A DNA stretch of 64,000 nucleotides from Arcanobacterium sp. (GTDB taxonomy: Bacteria; Actinomycetota; Actinomycetes; Actinomycetales; Actinomycetaceae). Positions 20,985-30,128 of the stretch are shown here, piece after piece. The notes under the pieces were generated by a model, which was not told the DNA's origin, did not search any database, and saw only the letters and a list, made by a program, of their open reading frames with translations. Position numbers and translations under genes: made by a program. Within the stretch, counting starts at the first letter, position 1. The number at the start of each line of letters is the position of its first letter. The stretch lies in NCBI GenBank assembly GCA_022778805.1, contig JALFSN010000001.1, forward strand, positions 124,001 to 188,000. The letters are read 5' to 3'.

Positions 20985-22673
20985 CTACTTGCGCGCCTGA
21001 TACTCCAGGGCGGCCGCAATCAGACCGGCAAAGAGCGGATGTGCCTTAGTGGGGCGGCTCTTGAACTCTGGATGCGCCTGAGTGGCGACGTAATACGGAT
21101 GCTGCGCACGATCTAGCTCCACAAACTCGACGAGCGTCCCATCTGGAGACGTCCCACTCACGTGCAGACCGACGCTCTCGAAGCGCTCCCGATAGGCCTG
21201 ATTCACCTCGTAACGATGCCGATGCCGCTCGCTCACCTCGCTCGTCCCGTAAGTCTGCGCCACGAGCGAATCCTCAGCCAACACTGCCGGATAAGCGCCC
21301 AGACGCATCGTTCCGCCCATATCTCCGCCACGATCCACATATTCGCGCTGCTCATCCATAGTGGCAACCACCGGATCAGGAGTCTGCGGATCAAATTCCG
21401 TAGAACTCGCCTCTGGTAGCGAGAGCAGATTGCGGGCTGCTTCAATGACCATGCACTGCAAGCCGAGGCAGATACCGAGCGTGGGAATCTGATGTTCGCG
21501 AGCATAGCGCAATGCTCCCACTTTGCCATCAATGCCGCGCACCCCAAAACCGCCTGGAACCAGCACTGCATCCACATCGGAGAGTTGGCCGTGCGCCCCC
21601 TCAGGACTCTCGCACTCATCGGCTGGCACCCATTTCACATTGACCTGAGTCTCATGCCGGAAACCGCCAGCTTTCAAGGCTTCTGCTACCGAGAGGTAGG
21701 CGTCGTGCAAATCCACATATTTGCCTACCAGAGCGACGCTCACCTGATGTTTCGGATGGCGCACTCGCTCCAGAAGCTGATTCCATTCGCCCCACTCCAC
21801 ATCGCGGAATGAGAGATTGAGCCGCCGAATGACGTACGCATCCAGACCTTCTTTGTGCAATGCCACCGGAATTTCGTAGATCGAACTGCGATCTTCGCAC
21901 TGAATGACTCCCTCGCGCTCCACATCGCACATGAGCGAAATTTTGTCTTTGATAGAATCGGGGAGGTCACGCTCACAGCGCAGCACAATAGCATCGGGTT
22001 GAATACCGATAGAGCGCAGCGAGGCTACCGAATGCTGGGTGGGCTTCGTTTTCAGTTCACCGCCTGCGGCGAGATATGGCACAAGCGAGACGTGTACAAA
22101 GAAGCAGTTCTCCCGTCCGAGAATTCGGCGCACTTGGCGGGCAGCCTCCAAAAATGGCTGCGATTCAATGTCTCCTACCGTACCGCCAATTTCAGTGATA
22201 ATGACGTCGGGCACCTGTCCATCCGCATCTGGCACAGCTTGGGCGCGCATCCTATCCATAATCTCATTCGTGATGTGCGGAATCACTTGTACACATTCGC
22301 CGAGATACTCGCCCGCACGCTCGCGGTTGAGCACGCTCAAATACACTTGCCCTGTCGTAGAGTTCGCGCTGCCAGTGAGATTCACGTCGAGAAAGCGTTC
22401 GTAGTGGCCGATGTCGAGATCCGTCTCAGCACCGTCATCCGTGACGAACACTTCACCGTGCTGAAAAGGATTCATCGTACCCGGATCGACATTGACGTAC
22501 GGGTCGAGTTTCTGCATGACGACGTGCAGCCCGCGTGAGCGGAGCAGCCGACCTAGCGATGACGCCGTCAGCCCTTTCCCGAGAGAACTCGCCACACCGC
22601 CGGTCACAAAAATATGTTTCGTTTTGAACTGCTGCTGCGCCGTATGCGCAGCCTGACTGAATGTTTCTACCAC
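20985..22673 (-). CDS. pyrG: CTP synthase
   Basis: CTP synthase aminates UTP to CTP using ATP and glutamine. The 562-residue protein has the N-terminal synthetase domain ([53 protein letters not shown]). The C-terminal class I glutamine amidotransferase domain has its nucleophile in LGICLGLQ and a late His/Glu pair (QAHPEF). The start is a GTG at 22673 without an obvious ribosome site; it gives the expected N-terminal extension before the conserved region. The gene lies in the conserved steA-steB-pyrG-Nudix order. Confidence 0.97.
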   Translation of the reverse strand: MVETFSQAAHTAQQQFKTKHIFVTGGVASSLGKGLTASSLGRLLRSRGLHVVMQKLDPYVNVDPGTMNPFQHGEVFVTDDGAETDLDIGHYERFLDVNLTGSANSTTGQVYLSVLNRERAGEYLGECVQVIPHITNEIMDRMRAQAVPDADGQVPDVIITEIGGTVGDIESQPFLEAARQVRRILGRENCFFVHVSLVPYLAAGGELKTKPTQHSVASLRSIGIQPDAIVLRCERDLPDSIKDKISLMCDVEREGVIQCEDRSSIYEIPVALHKEGLDAYVIRRLNLSFRDVEWGEWNQLLERVRHPKHQVSVALVGKYVDLHDAYLSVAEALKAGGFRHETQVNVKWVPADECESPEGAHGQLSDVDAVLVPGGFGVRGIDGKVGALRYAREHQIPTLGICLGLQCMVIEAARNLLSLPEASSTEFDPQTPDPVVATMDEQREYVDRGGDMGGTMRLGAYPAVLAEDSLVAQTYGTSEVSERHRHRYEVNQAYRERFESVGLHVSGTSPDGTLVEFVELDRAQHPYYVATQAHPEFKSRPTKAHPLFAGLIAAALEYQARK

Positions 22674-22777
22674 GGGGTTTCATTCTACTGCTGCGCAGGT
22701 GTTTTTACGTAGTCATTCACGGTGAGCGTGCCACAGATAACGCCCTCGAATATCGGGGTCTAAAGCTCTGCTTTCGT

Positions 22778-23740
22778 TCAGGAAGCCTTGGGAGCGGTGC
22801 GAATATCGCCGACGGTTGTGGTAGCCCCCATGCCCGTTCCCGCATCTATGCGCGTACCTGAGAGAGTGTTCGCTATGGCCACTGGCACGTTGAGACTTCC
22901 CAGGGCACTGGCAGGATTATCGACGGTAGAGGCCTTTGTCTTTTGTGTACGCAGCTGCGTGACGGCGTCTTCAGCAGAATTCGCTGCCCCTGCTACGACG
23001 AGATTCCCTTTGTTTGCCACTGTCTGAGCGATTTTCACAAGCATTGTCCGCGAGTAGTCCACTACCGCCTGAGCCTCAGTGTCCGTTTTCTTATCACCGC
23101 TCGCCTGGGGAGCGCTGGCATCTGGAGTCAGCAACAGTACGACGGTGGCCGCCGATGCCAGCTTCGTCGATTTCTCCAGCAGCGGGGTGTCCGACTCGCT
23201 CATCATTTCTGCGAGCGTGGCATTATTGGCTTCCCCCGTGCCTGATCGCGCCAGTTGGTTCAGCGCCGTTGCTAATGCAGTCTCAGCGTCTGCTCCCGCT
23301 TCCACGCCTTTCACGTATCCCGCGATCTGCTGAGCGAAGGCCGAGCGGTAGGAGCTGTGACGAGCGTCTGTCCATATGTCTGTGAGTCCCAGCACGGTAC
23401 TTACTTGTGCTCCAGCGAGCTTCAGCTTCGCCGTCACCGCACTATAGGTATCATCTGGCACTCCAGCTGCGCGGATGATGGCCACGCTCTGCCCAGTGAG
23501 AGTGTTTTTCAGCACGTGCGACGCCAGTGCTTGAAATGCTTGGTCATGCTTATCCAGCTCTTCCTGCGCCGCCGAATTCTGCTGCATCAGCTGTGCATTG
23601 GAATCACGCAGCGTGAGCGTCTCACTCGTCAGCGCATCACCAATGGCGTTTTGTAGTGGCCCTGCGCCGAGAATCACGCCCACGGAGAGAGCGATAAATA
23701 CCGAAATCAAAGAAACTATGTGGTATCGAAAATCAACCAT
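22778..23740 (-). CDS. steB: SteB/MctB-like membrane-anchored protein
   Basis: A 320-residue protein with an N-terminal membrane anchor (MVDFRYHIVSLISVFIALSVGVILGAG) followed by a coiled-coil-prone segment and an Ala/Thr-rich extracytoplasmic domain. It belongs to the family annotated as copper transporter MctB (Rv1698). In Corynebacterium the homologue SteB pairs with SteA in cell-envelope and cell-separation functions. Only one transmembrane segment is visible, so a transporter role by itself is doubtful. Its place directly after steA supports the SteAB assignment. The ATG at 23740 follows GAGGCGGATTCCA. Confidence 0.85.
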   Translation of the reverse strand: MVDFRYHIVSLISVFIALSVGVILGAGPLQNAIGDALTSETLTLRDSNAQLMQQNSAAQEELDKHDQAFQALASHVLKNTLTGQSVAIIRAAGVPDDTYSAVTAKLKLAGAQVSTVLGLTDIWTDARHSSYRSAFAQQIAGYVKGVEAGADAETALATALNQLARSGTGEANNATLAEMMSESDTPLLEKSTKLASAATVVLLLTPDASAPQASGDKKTDTEAQAVVDYSRTMLVKIAQTVANKGNLVVAGAANSAEDAVTQLRTQKTKASTVDNPASALGSLNVPVAIANTLSGTRIDAGTGMGATTTVGDIRTAPKAS

Positions 23741-23820
23741 TGGAATCCGCCTCACGATTACTGCCTCACACCTTCACCAGTTCTGGATGCACCCTGGACG
23801 GAGCAACCAGATGAACATCT

Positions 23821-25041
23821 CTAGAACACATTTCCCAGCCAGCTCGTGATCGCCGTCACCCATGAGCTGGCTATGCTCAACGTCACTCCTCCAGCTGCCG
23901 TAGCTATCATGGCACTTCCGATTGCCGCCACTCCTGCCAGTATAAAGAGAGCCAACTGCCAATTGGAGATGCGAGAACGGTACACATGGGCTAGCGCGTC
24001 GGCTGAGACGAGTTTAGCCCCTACACGCATGTGGGTCACGATTGCACAGACCATCCCCTGCCGTCCTCGATCTAATATCTCGCCGAAGGTGCGATAGCTG
24101 CCAACCATAACGATCACGTCTGCTCCGCATGCGTCAGCCAGCATGACGGCGCTGTCTTCACTCGTTCCCGCCGTCCGAAATACCACGTGCGGCAGACCCA
24201 GATCGTGCAGGCGCTTTTCGCCGTCAGCTCTCCCCTCTCGCGAACTACACACCACGAGTTCTGCCCCCGATGTGAGTGCTTTTTCCGAGACGGCGTCCAT
24301 GTCTCCCACAATGAGATCCAAGTGGTGTCCAGCCTCCAGTACGGCATCCGCGCCCGCATCCACTCCGATGATGATCGGCTGATACTCGCGGATATAGTGC
24401 CGCAGCGCCTTCAGCTCATCGCGGTAGTGGTAGCCCCGCATCACGATGAGTACTTGTCTGCCTGCGATATGTGCACGCACCTCGGGAATCCCCGCACCGT
24501 CCAAGATGAGAGCTTGTTCCGCATCGATGTAATCCATCATGTTTGAGGCGAGAGCTTTCAACTGCAGCGGCAATCCAGCCCGAGCCAGTTGGAGATTAGC
24601 GGCGTTGGATTCGGCGCTCTGCACTCGCCCTTGGGCGACGAGTTCCCCATCCACGGACACGTCACCGTCAGCGTTAATTGACACCTCGCTACCCTCAGGG
24701 ATGTCCATGACGTGAGAGCCAAGATTATCGACGAGCAGCACATCGGCACCGAGCAGCACTTCCGGCCCGAGATTTGGGTAACGTCCAGAGGTGGCTGGCG
24801 CCGCATCCAAAACTGCGCTCACACCAGTTTCAACGAGAGCTTGGGCACTGGCAGAGTCAATATCTGGATGATCGATAATCGCCACGCTTCCAGCTCGCAG
24901 CCTCCGTATGAGAGTGTGCGTATTGCGATCCACGTACGCCGTACCTCTCACCGCCTGCTGGGCGGTGAGAGCGCGCCTCTTCTTGCCAAACTTTGTGCTG
25001 AATTTTTTGCCGTAAAACGTCACTTCTTTATAGTGCCACAT
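23821..25041 (-). CDS. steA: SteA-like cytoplasmic-membrane protein with thiamin pyrophosphokinase-like fold
   Basis: A 406-residue protein of the Rv1697/SteA family. The middle carries a thiamin-pyrophosphokinase-like region (IGVDAGADAVLEAGHHLDLIVGDMDAVS). The C-terminus ends in hydrophobic helices (WQLALFILAGVAAIGSAMIATA and a second weaker one), so it is probably membrane-anchored. Enzymatic activity is unknown. The corynebacterial homologue works with SteB in envelope integrity and daughter-cell separation. The ATG at 25041 overlaps the recN stop by 14 bases, indicating translational coupling; an upstream in-frame reading is rejected because it lies within recN. Confidence 0.85.
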   Translation of the reverse strand: MWHYKEVTFYGKKFSTKFGKKRRALTAQQAVRGTAYVDRNTHTLIRRLRAGSVAIIDHPDIDSASAQALVETGVSAVLDAAPATSGRYPNLGPEVLLGADVLLVDNLGSHVMDIPEGSEVSINADGDVSVDGELVAQGRVQSAESNAANLQLARAGLPLQLKALASNMMDYIDAEQALILDGAGIPEVRAHIAGRQVLIVMRGYHYRDELKALRHYIREYQPIIIGVDAGADAVLEAGHHLDLIVGDMDAVSEKALTSGAELVVCSSREGRADGEKRLHDLGLPHVVFRTAGTSEDSAVMLADACGADVIVMVGSYRTFGEILDRGRQGMVCAIVTHMRVGAKLVSADALAHVYRSRISNWQLALFILAGVAAIGSAMIATAAGGVTLSIASSWVTAITSWLGNVF

Positions 25042-26725
25042 CGGCGCTGTGAAGAAGCTCAGCGGCGTGGGCGCGAGCCGCCGGCGATTCCACGTGTCCA
25101 GAGAGCATACGAGCAAGTTCTGCCTCCCGCTCATCTCCGCTGACGACGCGCACAGCCGTCATGGCACCAGTATCTGTGCTAGCTTTCTCCACCACGACCT
25201 GTTCCGAGGCAAAGGCGGCAACTTGCGCCAAGTGCGTGACGCAGAGCACCTGCGAATGCAGTGCGAGCTGAGCGAGCCGTTTCCCTACGGCCAGCGCAGA
25301 TTTTCCGCCAATTCCAGCATCTACCTCGTCGAAAATAAAGGTGTGGTCGGCAGCAGCTGCCCGCGCTGCCAAACTCACTTCAAGCGCCAGCATAATGCGG
25401 CTCATTTCGCCGCCAGAGGCGGTGTGCCCCAGCTCCATTGCCGGCGCTCCAGAATGGGGAGAAAGGAGGAACGACACGTCGTCTGCTCCCCATGAAGCCA
25501 GTTCACTCCGGTGATGGATATGCACCGAAAATGTGGCATCTTTCATGTAGAGTTCCGCCAATTCGCTGTTCACGGCAGCAGAGAGTTCCGCAGCTGCTGC
25601 CCTCCGTATATCCGTCAGAGTGCGGGCAGCAGCGGTTGCGTTCGCCGTGGCCTCGTCAAGCTGCTGATGCAGCTCCTGCCGGTGGGCATCCGGATCATCG
25701 AGTGCCGCGAGCTGGGTGCGCGCTCGCTCAGCTTCGCTGAGCATATCGGCCACGCTCATGCCCAGCTCCCGCTCCAGGTTCCGCAAAACTGCTCTGCGCG
25801 CGTGAATCTCTTCAAGGCGATCAGGATCAGCTTCCAGATTTTCCAGATTCGCCCCCAGCGCAGCGGAGATCTCCGCAAGAGTCCCATTCACCTCTATAAG
25901 CTGGTTGGCCAGCTCTATAAGCTCCGAATCCTGGGTGCGCTCCAGCGCGTGATATGCAGCATCTATCAGCTCCAGAGCGCCGCCCTCAGCCTCATTGCTG
26001 AGCGCCGTTTGCGCGCTCTGCATCGCCACGCGCAGCGCTTCCACATTGCTCAACCGCAGTGCTTGGGCTTTCAGCTGCTCGTCTTCACCCACGTACGGTT
26101 TGACGGCATCCACTTGTTTCACCAGCATCTGCATAGCCATGCGTTCAGTGACCATCGCCCTGGCGGCGCTGTCAAACTCTGCTAGCTCTTTCTCAAGGGC
26201 CTGCATCTGCTCCCAGGCTGCGCTGTAGTTCAGATATGCCACGTGAACAGATTCTCCAGCATAGGCATCGACGGCATGGCGCTGCTGAGTGGCAGAGCTG
26301 AGCCGGAGTTGATCTGACTGCCCATGCAGCGTGAGGATGTGTTTGGCTAACTCACTAAGTACATTCGAGGGTACAGATCGGCCTCCCACATAGGCGCGGG
26401 AACGCCCATGGCGGGGCACCTGCCGCGCCACAATAATGCTGACGTACCCAGGGTCTGCTTCCTCCACGTCTCCGCCTGCTTCGTGCACGATGCTCACTGC
26501 CGGAGAGCTCTGTGGCACGATGAAAGTTCCCTCGACGACGGCCTTTTCAGCGTCAGAGCGCACCCGCGCGCCGTCAGCTTTCGCTCCCATCAGCAGCTGT
26601 AGCGCCGTCACCGTCATCGTCTTGCCTGCGCCGGTCTCTCCGGTGAGCGCCGTCATTCCACGTTCAAAATTTACCTGAGCGTGCTCAATGACGCCCAGGT
26701 TCGAGATTCGCAATTCTTCAATCAT
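25028..26725 (-). CDS. recN: DNA repair protein RecN
   Basis: An SMC-like ATPase acting at double-strand breaks. The 565-residue protein has Walker A in LTGETGAGKTM (about residues 28-38), a long coiled-coil middle (about 150-370) and the C-terminal ABC signature in TASGGEMSRIMLALE. Walker B follows (HTFIFDEVDAGIGG), then the conserved VLCVTHLAQVAAFA. Length is normal. Its ATG overlaps the nadK stop as ATGA, so the two are coupled. Confidence 0.96.
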   Translation of the reverse strand: MIEELRISNLGVIEHAQVNFERGMTALTGETGAGKTMTVTALQLLMGAKADGARVRSDAEKAVVEGTFIVPQSSPAVSIVHEAGGDVEEADPGYVSIIVARQVPRHGRSRAYVGGRSVPSNVLSELAKHILTLHGQSDQLRLSSATQQRHAVDAYAGESVHVAYLNYSAAWEQMQALEKELAEFDSAARAMVTERMAMQMLVKQVDAVKPYVGEDEQLKAQALRLSNVEALRVAMQSAQTALSNEAEGGALELIDAAYHALERTQDSELIELANQLIEVNGTLAEISAALGANLENLEADPDRLEEIHARRAVLRNLERELGMSVADMLSEAERARTQLAALDDPDAHRQELHQQLDEATANATAAARTLTDIRRAAAAELSAAVNSELAELYMKDATFSVHIHHRSELASWGADDVSFLLSPHSGAPAMELGHTASGGEMSRIMLALEVSLAARAAAADHTFIFDEVDAGIGGKSALAVGKRLAQLALHSQVLCVTHLAQVAAFASEQVVVEKASTDTGAMTAVRVVSGDEREAELARMLSGHVESPAARAHAAELLHSADVAL

Positions 26726-27609
26726 CGTGCGCCTGCTTCAGCGTTTATCTGACTGCCGGCATTGTCGGCCGCCTGCTGTCCTCGCCATCCGTGTACCGGT
26801 AAATGGAGTTTTTTCACCAGCCGCTCAGAGAATGGAGCGTCTCCTAAACGCGCGAGCAGCACGGAATGCCGTCCTTTTTCCACATGCACAGACGATCCCT
26901 CAGGAGCGTTCATTTTTCTGCGCCCATCGCACCAAATGAGCGCGTCATCCGTACGGATTTGCACATCCAGCCACGAGTGCGGCCCGAGCACCATTGGCCG
27001 AGTAAACAGGGCATGAGCGGCAATCGGCGTGAGCACAATCGCTTCTACATCTGGCCACACAATCGGCCCGCCAGCTGAAAAATTGTATGCCGTGGAGCCA
27101 GTTGGCGTGGAGAGCAGCACAGTATCCGTCTTAAATGACGACACCGGCTCGCCATCTACCCCAATATCCGTCTCGATCATGCGTGAGCCTGAGCCTTTCT
27201 CGATAGAAGCCTCATTGAGCGCCCAACTGGTGACGGCAGTGCCGTCAGGACGATGCACGGTGACGTCGATCGTCATGCGCCGTTCCGTGGTCCACTCGCT
27301 GTGCACAATCGCTGAGACGACGTCTGCTTGCGAAGAGGGATCCACTTCTGCCAAAAAACCCACATGCCCATAGTTAATGCCGAGAATGGGTACATTCAAT
27401 CCACGCACCAGCTCTGCGGCTCTCAAGATCGTGCCGTCACCGCCGATCACCACCATGAGTTCCGGTTGATTGAGCGCCTCGGTGTCGGCGCGCGAATGCA
27501 CGATTCGCGCCTCCACACCCCGCACCCGTAAATCCTCGTGAAAGCTCTTCGCCAAAGCTGCCACGTCTGGCCGCCTTTCATGCGGAAGAATAGCAATCAC
27601 GCGGTTCAT
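26722..27609 (-). CDS. nadK: NAD kinase
   Basis: Phosphorylates NAD+ to NADP+, the only known route to NADP. The 295-residue protein has the diagnostic GGDGT motif (VVIGGDGTILRAAEL), the NE motif in ALNEASIEKG and the conserved TPTGSTAYNFSAGGP segment. The ATG at 27609 (MNRVIAIL) has GGGAGG seven bases upstream and is preferred over the longer reading. Three 13-base tandem repeats lie just upstream. The order tlyA-nadK-recN is conserved in actinobacteria. Confidence 0.95.
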   Translation of the reverse strand: MNRVIAILPHERRPDVAALAKSFHEDLRVRGVEARIVHSRADTEALNQPELMVVIGGDGTILRAAELVRGLNVPILGINYGHVGFLAEVDPSSQADVVSAIVHSEWTTERRMTIDVTVHRPDGTAVTSWALNEASIEKGSGSRMIETDIGVDGEPVSSFKTDTVLLSTPTGSTAYNFSAGGPIVWPDVEAIVLTPIAAHALFTRPMVLGPHSWLDVQIRTDDALIWCDGRRKMNAPEGSSVHVEKGRHSVLLARLGDAPFSERLVKKLHLPVHGWRGQQAADNAGSQINAEAGAR

Positions 27610-27630
27610 AGGCATGCCTCCCTGCTCGTC

Positions 27631-27663
27631 CCAGCTGTTCATTCCAGCTGCTCATTCCAGCTG
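27631..27663. repeat. Three 13-bp tandem repeats upstream of nadK
   Basis: CCAGCTG recurs exactly every 13 bases (27631, 27644 and 27657) within the unit CCAGCTGYTCATT. It lies 22-54 bases upstream of the nadK start, inside the tlyA-nadK gap, so copy-number change could alter leader or promoter spacing. Function is unknown. Confidence 0.6.
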
Positions 27664-27748
27664 CTTGTTTAGCCCTGCTTATCCTGATGCATGTCGCATC
27701 GTGATAGCAGCGCTCCGGCGTGGTTCATTCGCCCCACTGCCTCCAAGC

Positions 27749-28594
27749 TTAGTCGTATAACTTCGCCATGTTGACATGCGCCGCCGGCCCCGCAGCGATA
27801 GCAGCATCAATCGCCGCCGCCATCCCCTCAGCGAGCTGCGAGGGCGCGCCGCCGCGCAAGTGTACGAAATACTCAACATTGCCTGCTGGGCCTGGAAGTG
27901 GTGAAGGCGCCAAGGCCAGCGCACCTAAGCCAGCTGCGTCGGCTGCCTCCAGCACCTGCTTGATCGCTTGGGCATGCAGACGAGTATCGCGTACGACCCC
28001 GCCGGCTCCCACGGCATCTTTGCCCACTTCAAATTGTGGTTTCACCATGAGCAAATAATCCGCGTGGGCAGAGGCTGCTCGCGCCAGCGCCGGAATCACC
28101 AGCGTGAGCGAGATAAATGAAAGATCTGCCACGACGAGATCTGGAGCTGGAGCTACCACGGCCGGATCGAGAGTGCGCACATTTGTGCGCTCAATGACGC
28201 TCACGCGCGGATCTTCTCGCAGCCGCCACAGTAGCTGACCGTAGCCTACATCGACAGCGACGACGTGCTCCGCGCCCTTGCGCAACAGCACATCCGTGAA
28301 CCCTCCGGTCGATGCACCCGCATCGAGAGCTCGTACCCCCGCAATCCGCGGAGCGCGCTCTCCCAAATAATCCAGAGCACCGAGGAGTTTATATGCCCCC
28401 CGAGAGGCCCAATGCTCCGAATGGTCATCTTTGACGAGCACCGCTTGAGCAGGATTGATCTGGCGAGCTGGTTTCGAGACGGCGAAACCGTCCACGAAAA
28501 CTTTACCAGCGCGAATGAGCTCCTGTGCTTCAGCACGGGAACGCGCGAGATGCCGGCGTACAAGCTCAGCGTCGATACGAATGAGTTTTGCCAT
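27749..28594 (-). CDS. tlyA: TlyA-family rRNA 2'-O-methyltransferase
   Basis: A 281-residue protein with an N-terminal S4 RNA-binding domain (RIDAELVRRHLARSRAEAQELIRAGKVFVDG, residues about 6-36) and a C-terminal FtsJ-like SAM methyltransferase domain (motif I LDAGASTGGFTDVLL). Catalytic-type residues are seen in VADLSFISL and MVKPQFEVGK. In mycobacteria TlyA 2'-O-methylates 16S and 23S rRNA and its loss gives capreomycin resistance. It is the fourth gene of the syntenic TPR-HAD-small-tlyA block. Confidence 0.94.
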   Translation of the reverse strand: MAKLIRIDAELVRRHLARSRAEAQELIRAGKVFVDGFAVSKPARQINPAQAVLVKDDHSEHWASRGAYKLLGALDYLGERAPRIAGVRALDAGASTGGFTDVLLRKGAEHVVAVDVGYGQLLWRLREDPRVSVIERTNVRTLDPAVVAPAPDLVVADLSFISLTLVIPALARAASAHADYLLMVKPQFEVGKDAVGAGGVVRDTRLHAQAIKQVLEAADAAGLGALALAPSPLPGPAGNVEYFVHLRGGAPSQLAEGMAAAIDAAIAAGPAAHVNMAKLYD

Positions 28595-28698
28595 AGTGAC
28601 TCACATAGTTACTTACATGCCATTATCGTTGCACAGCCTCTGTGCACAGTTCTGCTACCTCTGCACGGCTGGCCTCGCATCATTTCAGTGGCGTCAGC

Positions 28699-28989
28699 TC
28701 ATAGCCGCGCCTGGCTCAGCTGACGCGCAAGTTCAGCGTGCACCGCTTCCAGCTCATTGATATGGGCATCGGCACTATCAGTTCCTACCATTTTAGCGCT
28801 GCTCTCGGTGCCAGAATCGTCTTGCTGGGCATCTGGCTGAGCTTCCGAATTGACGCTCGCCACAGCCGTTTCAATGCGATCGAGGACAGCCGTGACGGAG
28901 AGCGGAGCGTGCGGCTTTGGCCGCGCGTCCTTTTCTCCCTCACGTCTCGACGTGTCAGCGTCACTTTCAGACATGACAGCATCACTCAT
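28699..28989 (-). CDS. Small acidic hypothetical protein between HAD gene and tlyA
   Basis: A 96-residue protein rich in Ala, Asp, Ser and Glu, with a predicted helix near the C-terminus (INELEAVHAELARQLSQARL) and another in the middle (VTAVLDRIETAVASVN). The start overlaps the stop of the HAD gene as ATGA, which strongly supports it being translated. A small gene of unknown function is found at the same place in Mycobacterium (Rv1693). No function can be assigned. Confidence 0.75.
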   Translation of the reverse strand: MSDAVMSESDADTSRREGEKDARPKPHAPLSVTAVLDRIETAVASVNSEAQPDAQQDDSGTESSAKMVGTDSADAHINELEAVHAELARQLSQARL

Positions 28990-30128
28990 TCGCTATCCTC
29001 TCGCATGACTTCAAAATTTGGCAGGCGTACGGTGGCCGGATCCAGACGCCCAGCATCAGCCGCATCCCACAGTGCACATGTCACAGCGCGGTACAGATCG
29101 TGCGAAATCCGTACAGCATCTTCCGCAGCGTCTGCATCCCCTGCCACTGCTATGCTCACCGACTCGCCCTCAGTGCACATACGAAGCTCACCTGAGAAGA
29201 CAGCGGCACGTGCCCGCGCACATTCCCAGGCGCACACGCCGCTAGCGTGATCGTATTGAGGCGTGACAGCGGGCTGGGGCTTATTGACGTCTCGCAAGTC
29301 GATTCCGAGATATCGCGGGCGCTGCCCTACCGGCGCTAGCATGACGTCGCGCGCGCGGGCAACGCCGGTGAGGACGTGTAACGAGTCATACCCACCCGCG
29401 CAGGCACCGGCAATATCAGTATCGAGCCGATCTCCGATGGCGAGAGCACGTTGAGCATGGGCACGTTCAGCACCCATGCGATACATCGTAGGTTCGGGCT
29501 TACCGCAGTTGATCGGATGAGACCCAGTGGCGTGTTGAACGCAGGCCACAAATGAACCATTGCCAATCATGAGCCCACGCTCTTTGGGGATAGTGGCATC
29601 CATGTTTGTGGCGATATGAATCGCACCATGCTGATGAATCGCCAGCACTGCTTCCGATAGTTCAGCCCATGTGGCCTGTTCATTCAACCCTTGAATCACG
29701 GCGTCAGGAGCGTCGTCAGCACTCTCCACTACTATCAAAGGTGAATCCGCAAAGGCGGCGCGCAACCCTTCTGCCCCGACGAGCAGCACTTTGGCGTCCG
29801 GAGCGAGCAATCGTTCCGCCTCGTGGGCAGCTACCTGTGAAGAGTTGATGACGGCACCAGGATCTGTGGGGATGCCAATCTGTACGAGCTGCCTCGCCAC
29901 GACCTGTGGAGAGCGCCCAGAATTGTTGGTGAGGTACAGCGCTCGCACGCCGTGAGCTTTAGCAGCGGCGAGAGCCTCAGGAGCGTGCGGCGCAGCATAT
30001 GCGCCGACGTACGTCGTGCCGTCGAGATCGAGCAGCAGAGTGTCATACACCGTGCTCAATGCCTCGCTCTGCGCCAGATACTGCGGCTCTTCCTGGGCTG
30101 ACGAAGACTGCGCTGCGCGTGAGGTCAT
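28986..30128 (-). CDS. HAD-superfamily (IIA) phosphatase
   Basis: A 380-residue HAD-IIA hydrolase. The nucleophile motif DLDGTTYVG (about residues 34-42) is followed by the conserved LTNNSGRSP (motif II), a capping domain and motif IV in AIGDRLDTDIAGACAGGYDSLHVLTG. By family and position it corresponds to Rv1692, reported to dephosphorylate glycerol 3-phosphate in phospholipid recycling, but the substrate is not shown here. The C-terminal ~90 residues form an extra domain. It overlaps the TPR gene upstream and the small gene downstream through ATGA junctions. Confidence 0.9.
   Translation of the reverse strand: MTSRAAQSSSAQEEPQYLAQSEALSTVYDTLLLDLDGTTYVGAYAAPHAPEALAAAKAHGVRALYLTNNSGRSPQVVARQLVQIGIPTDPGAVINSSQVAAHEAERLLAPDAKVLLVGAEGLRAAFADSPLIVVESADDAPDAVIQGLNEQATWAELSEAVLAIHQHGAIHIATNMDATIPKERGLMIGNGSFVACVQHATGSHPINCGKPEPTMYRMGAERAHAQRALAIGDRLDTDIAGACAGGYDSLHVLTGVARARDVMLAPVGQRPRYLGIDLRDVNKPQPAVTPQYDHASGVCAWECARARAAVFSGELRMCTEGESVSIAVAGDADAAEDAVRISHDLYRAVTCALWDAADAGRLDPATVRLPNFEVMREDSE

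Noticed and set aside
22778-23740. Annotation of the SteB-like protein as a copper transporter
   Set aside because: Only one membrane anchor is visible and the genomic partner is SteA, so an envelope role is better supported than transport.
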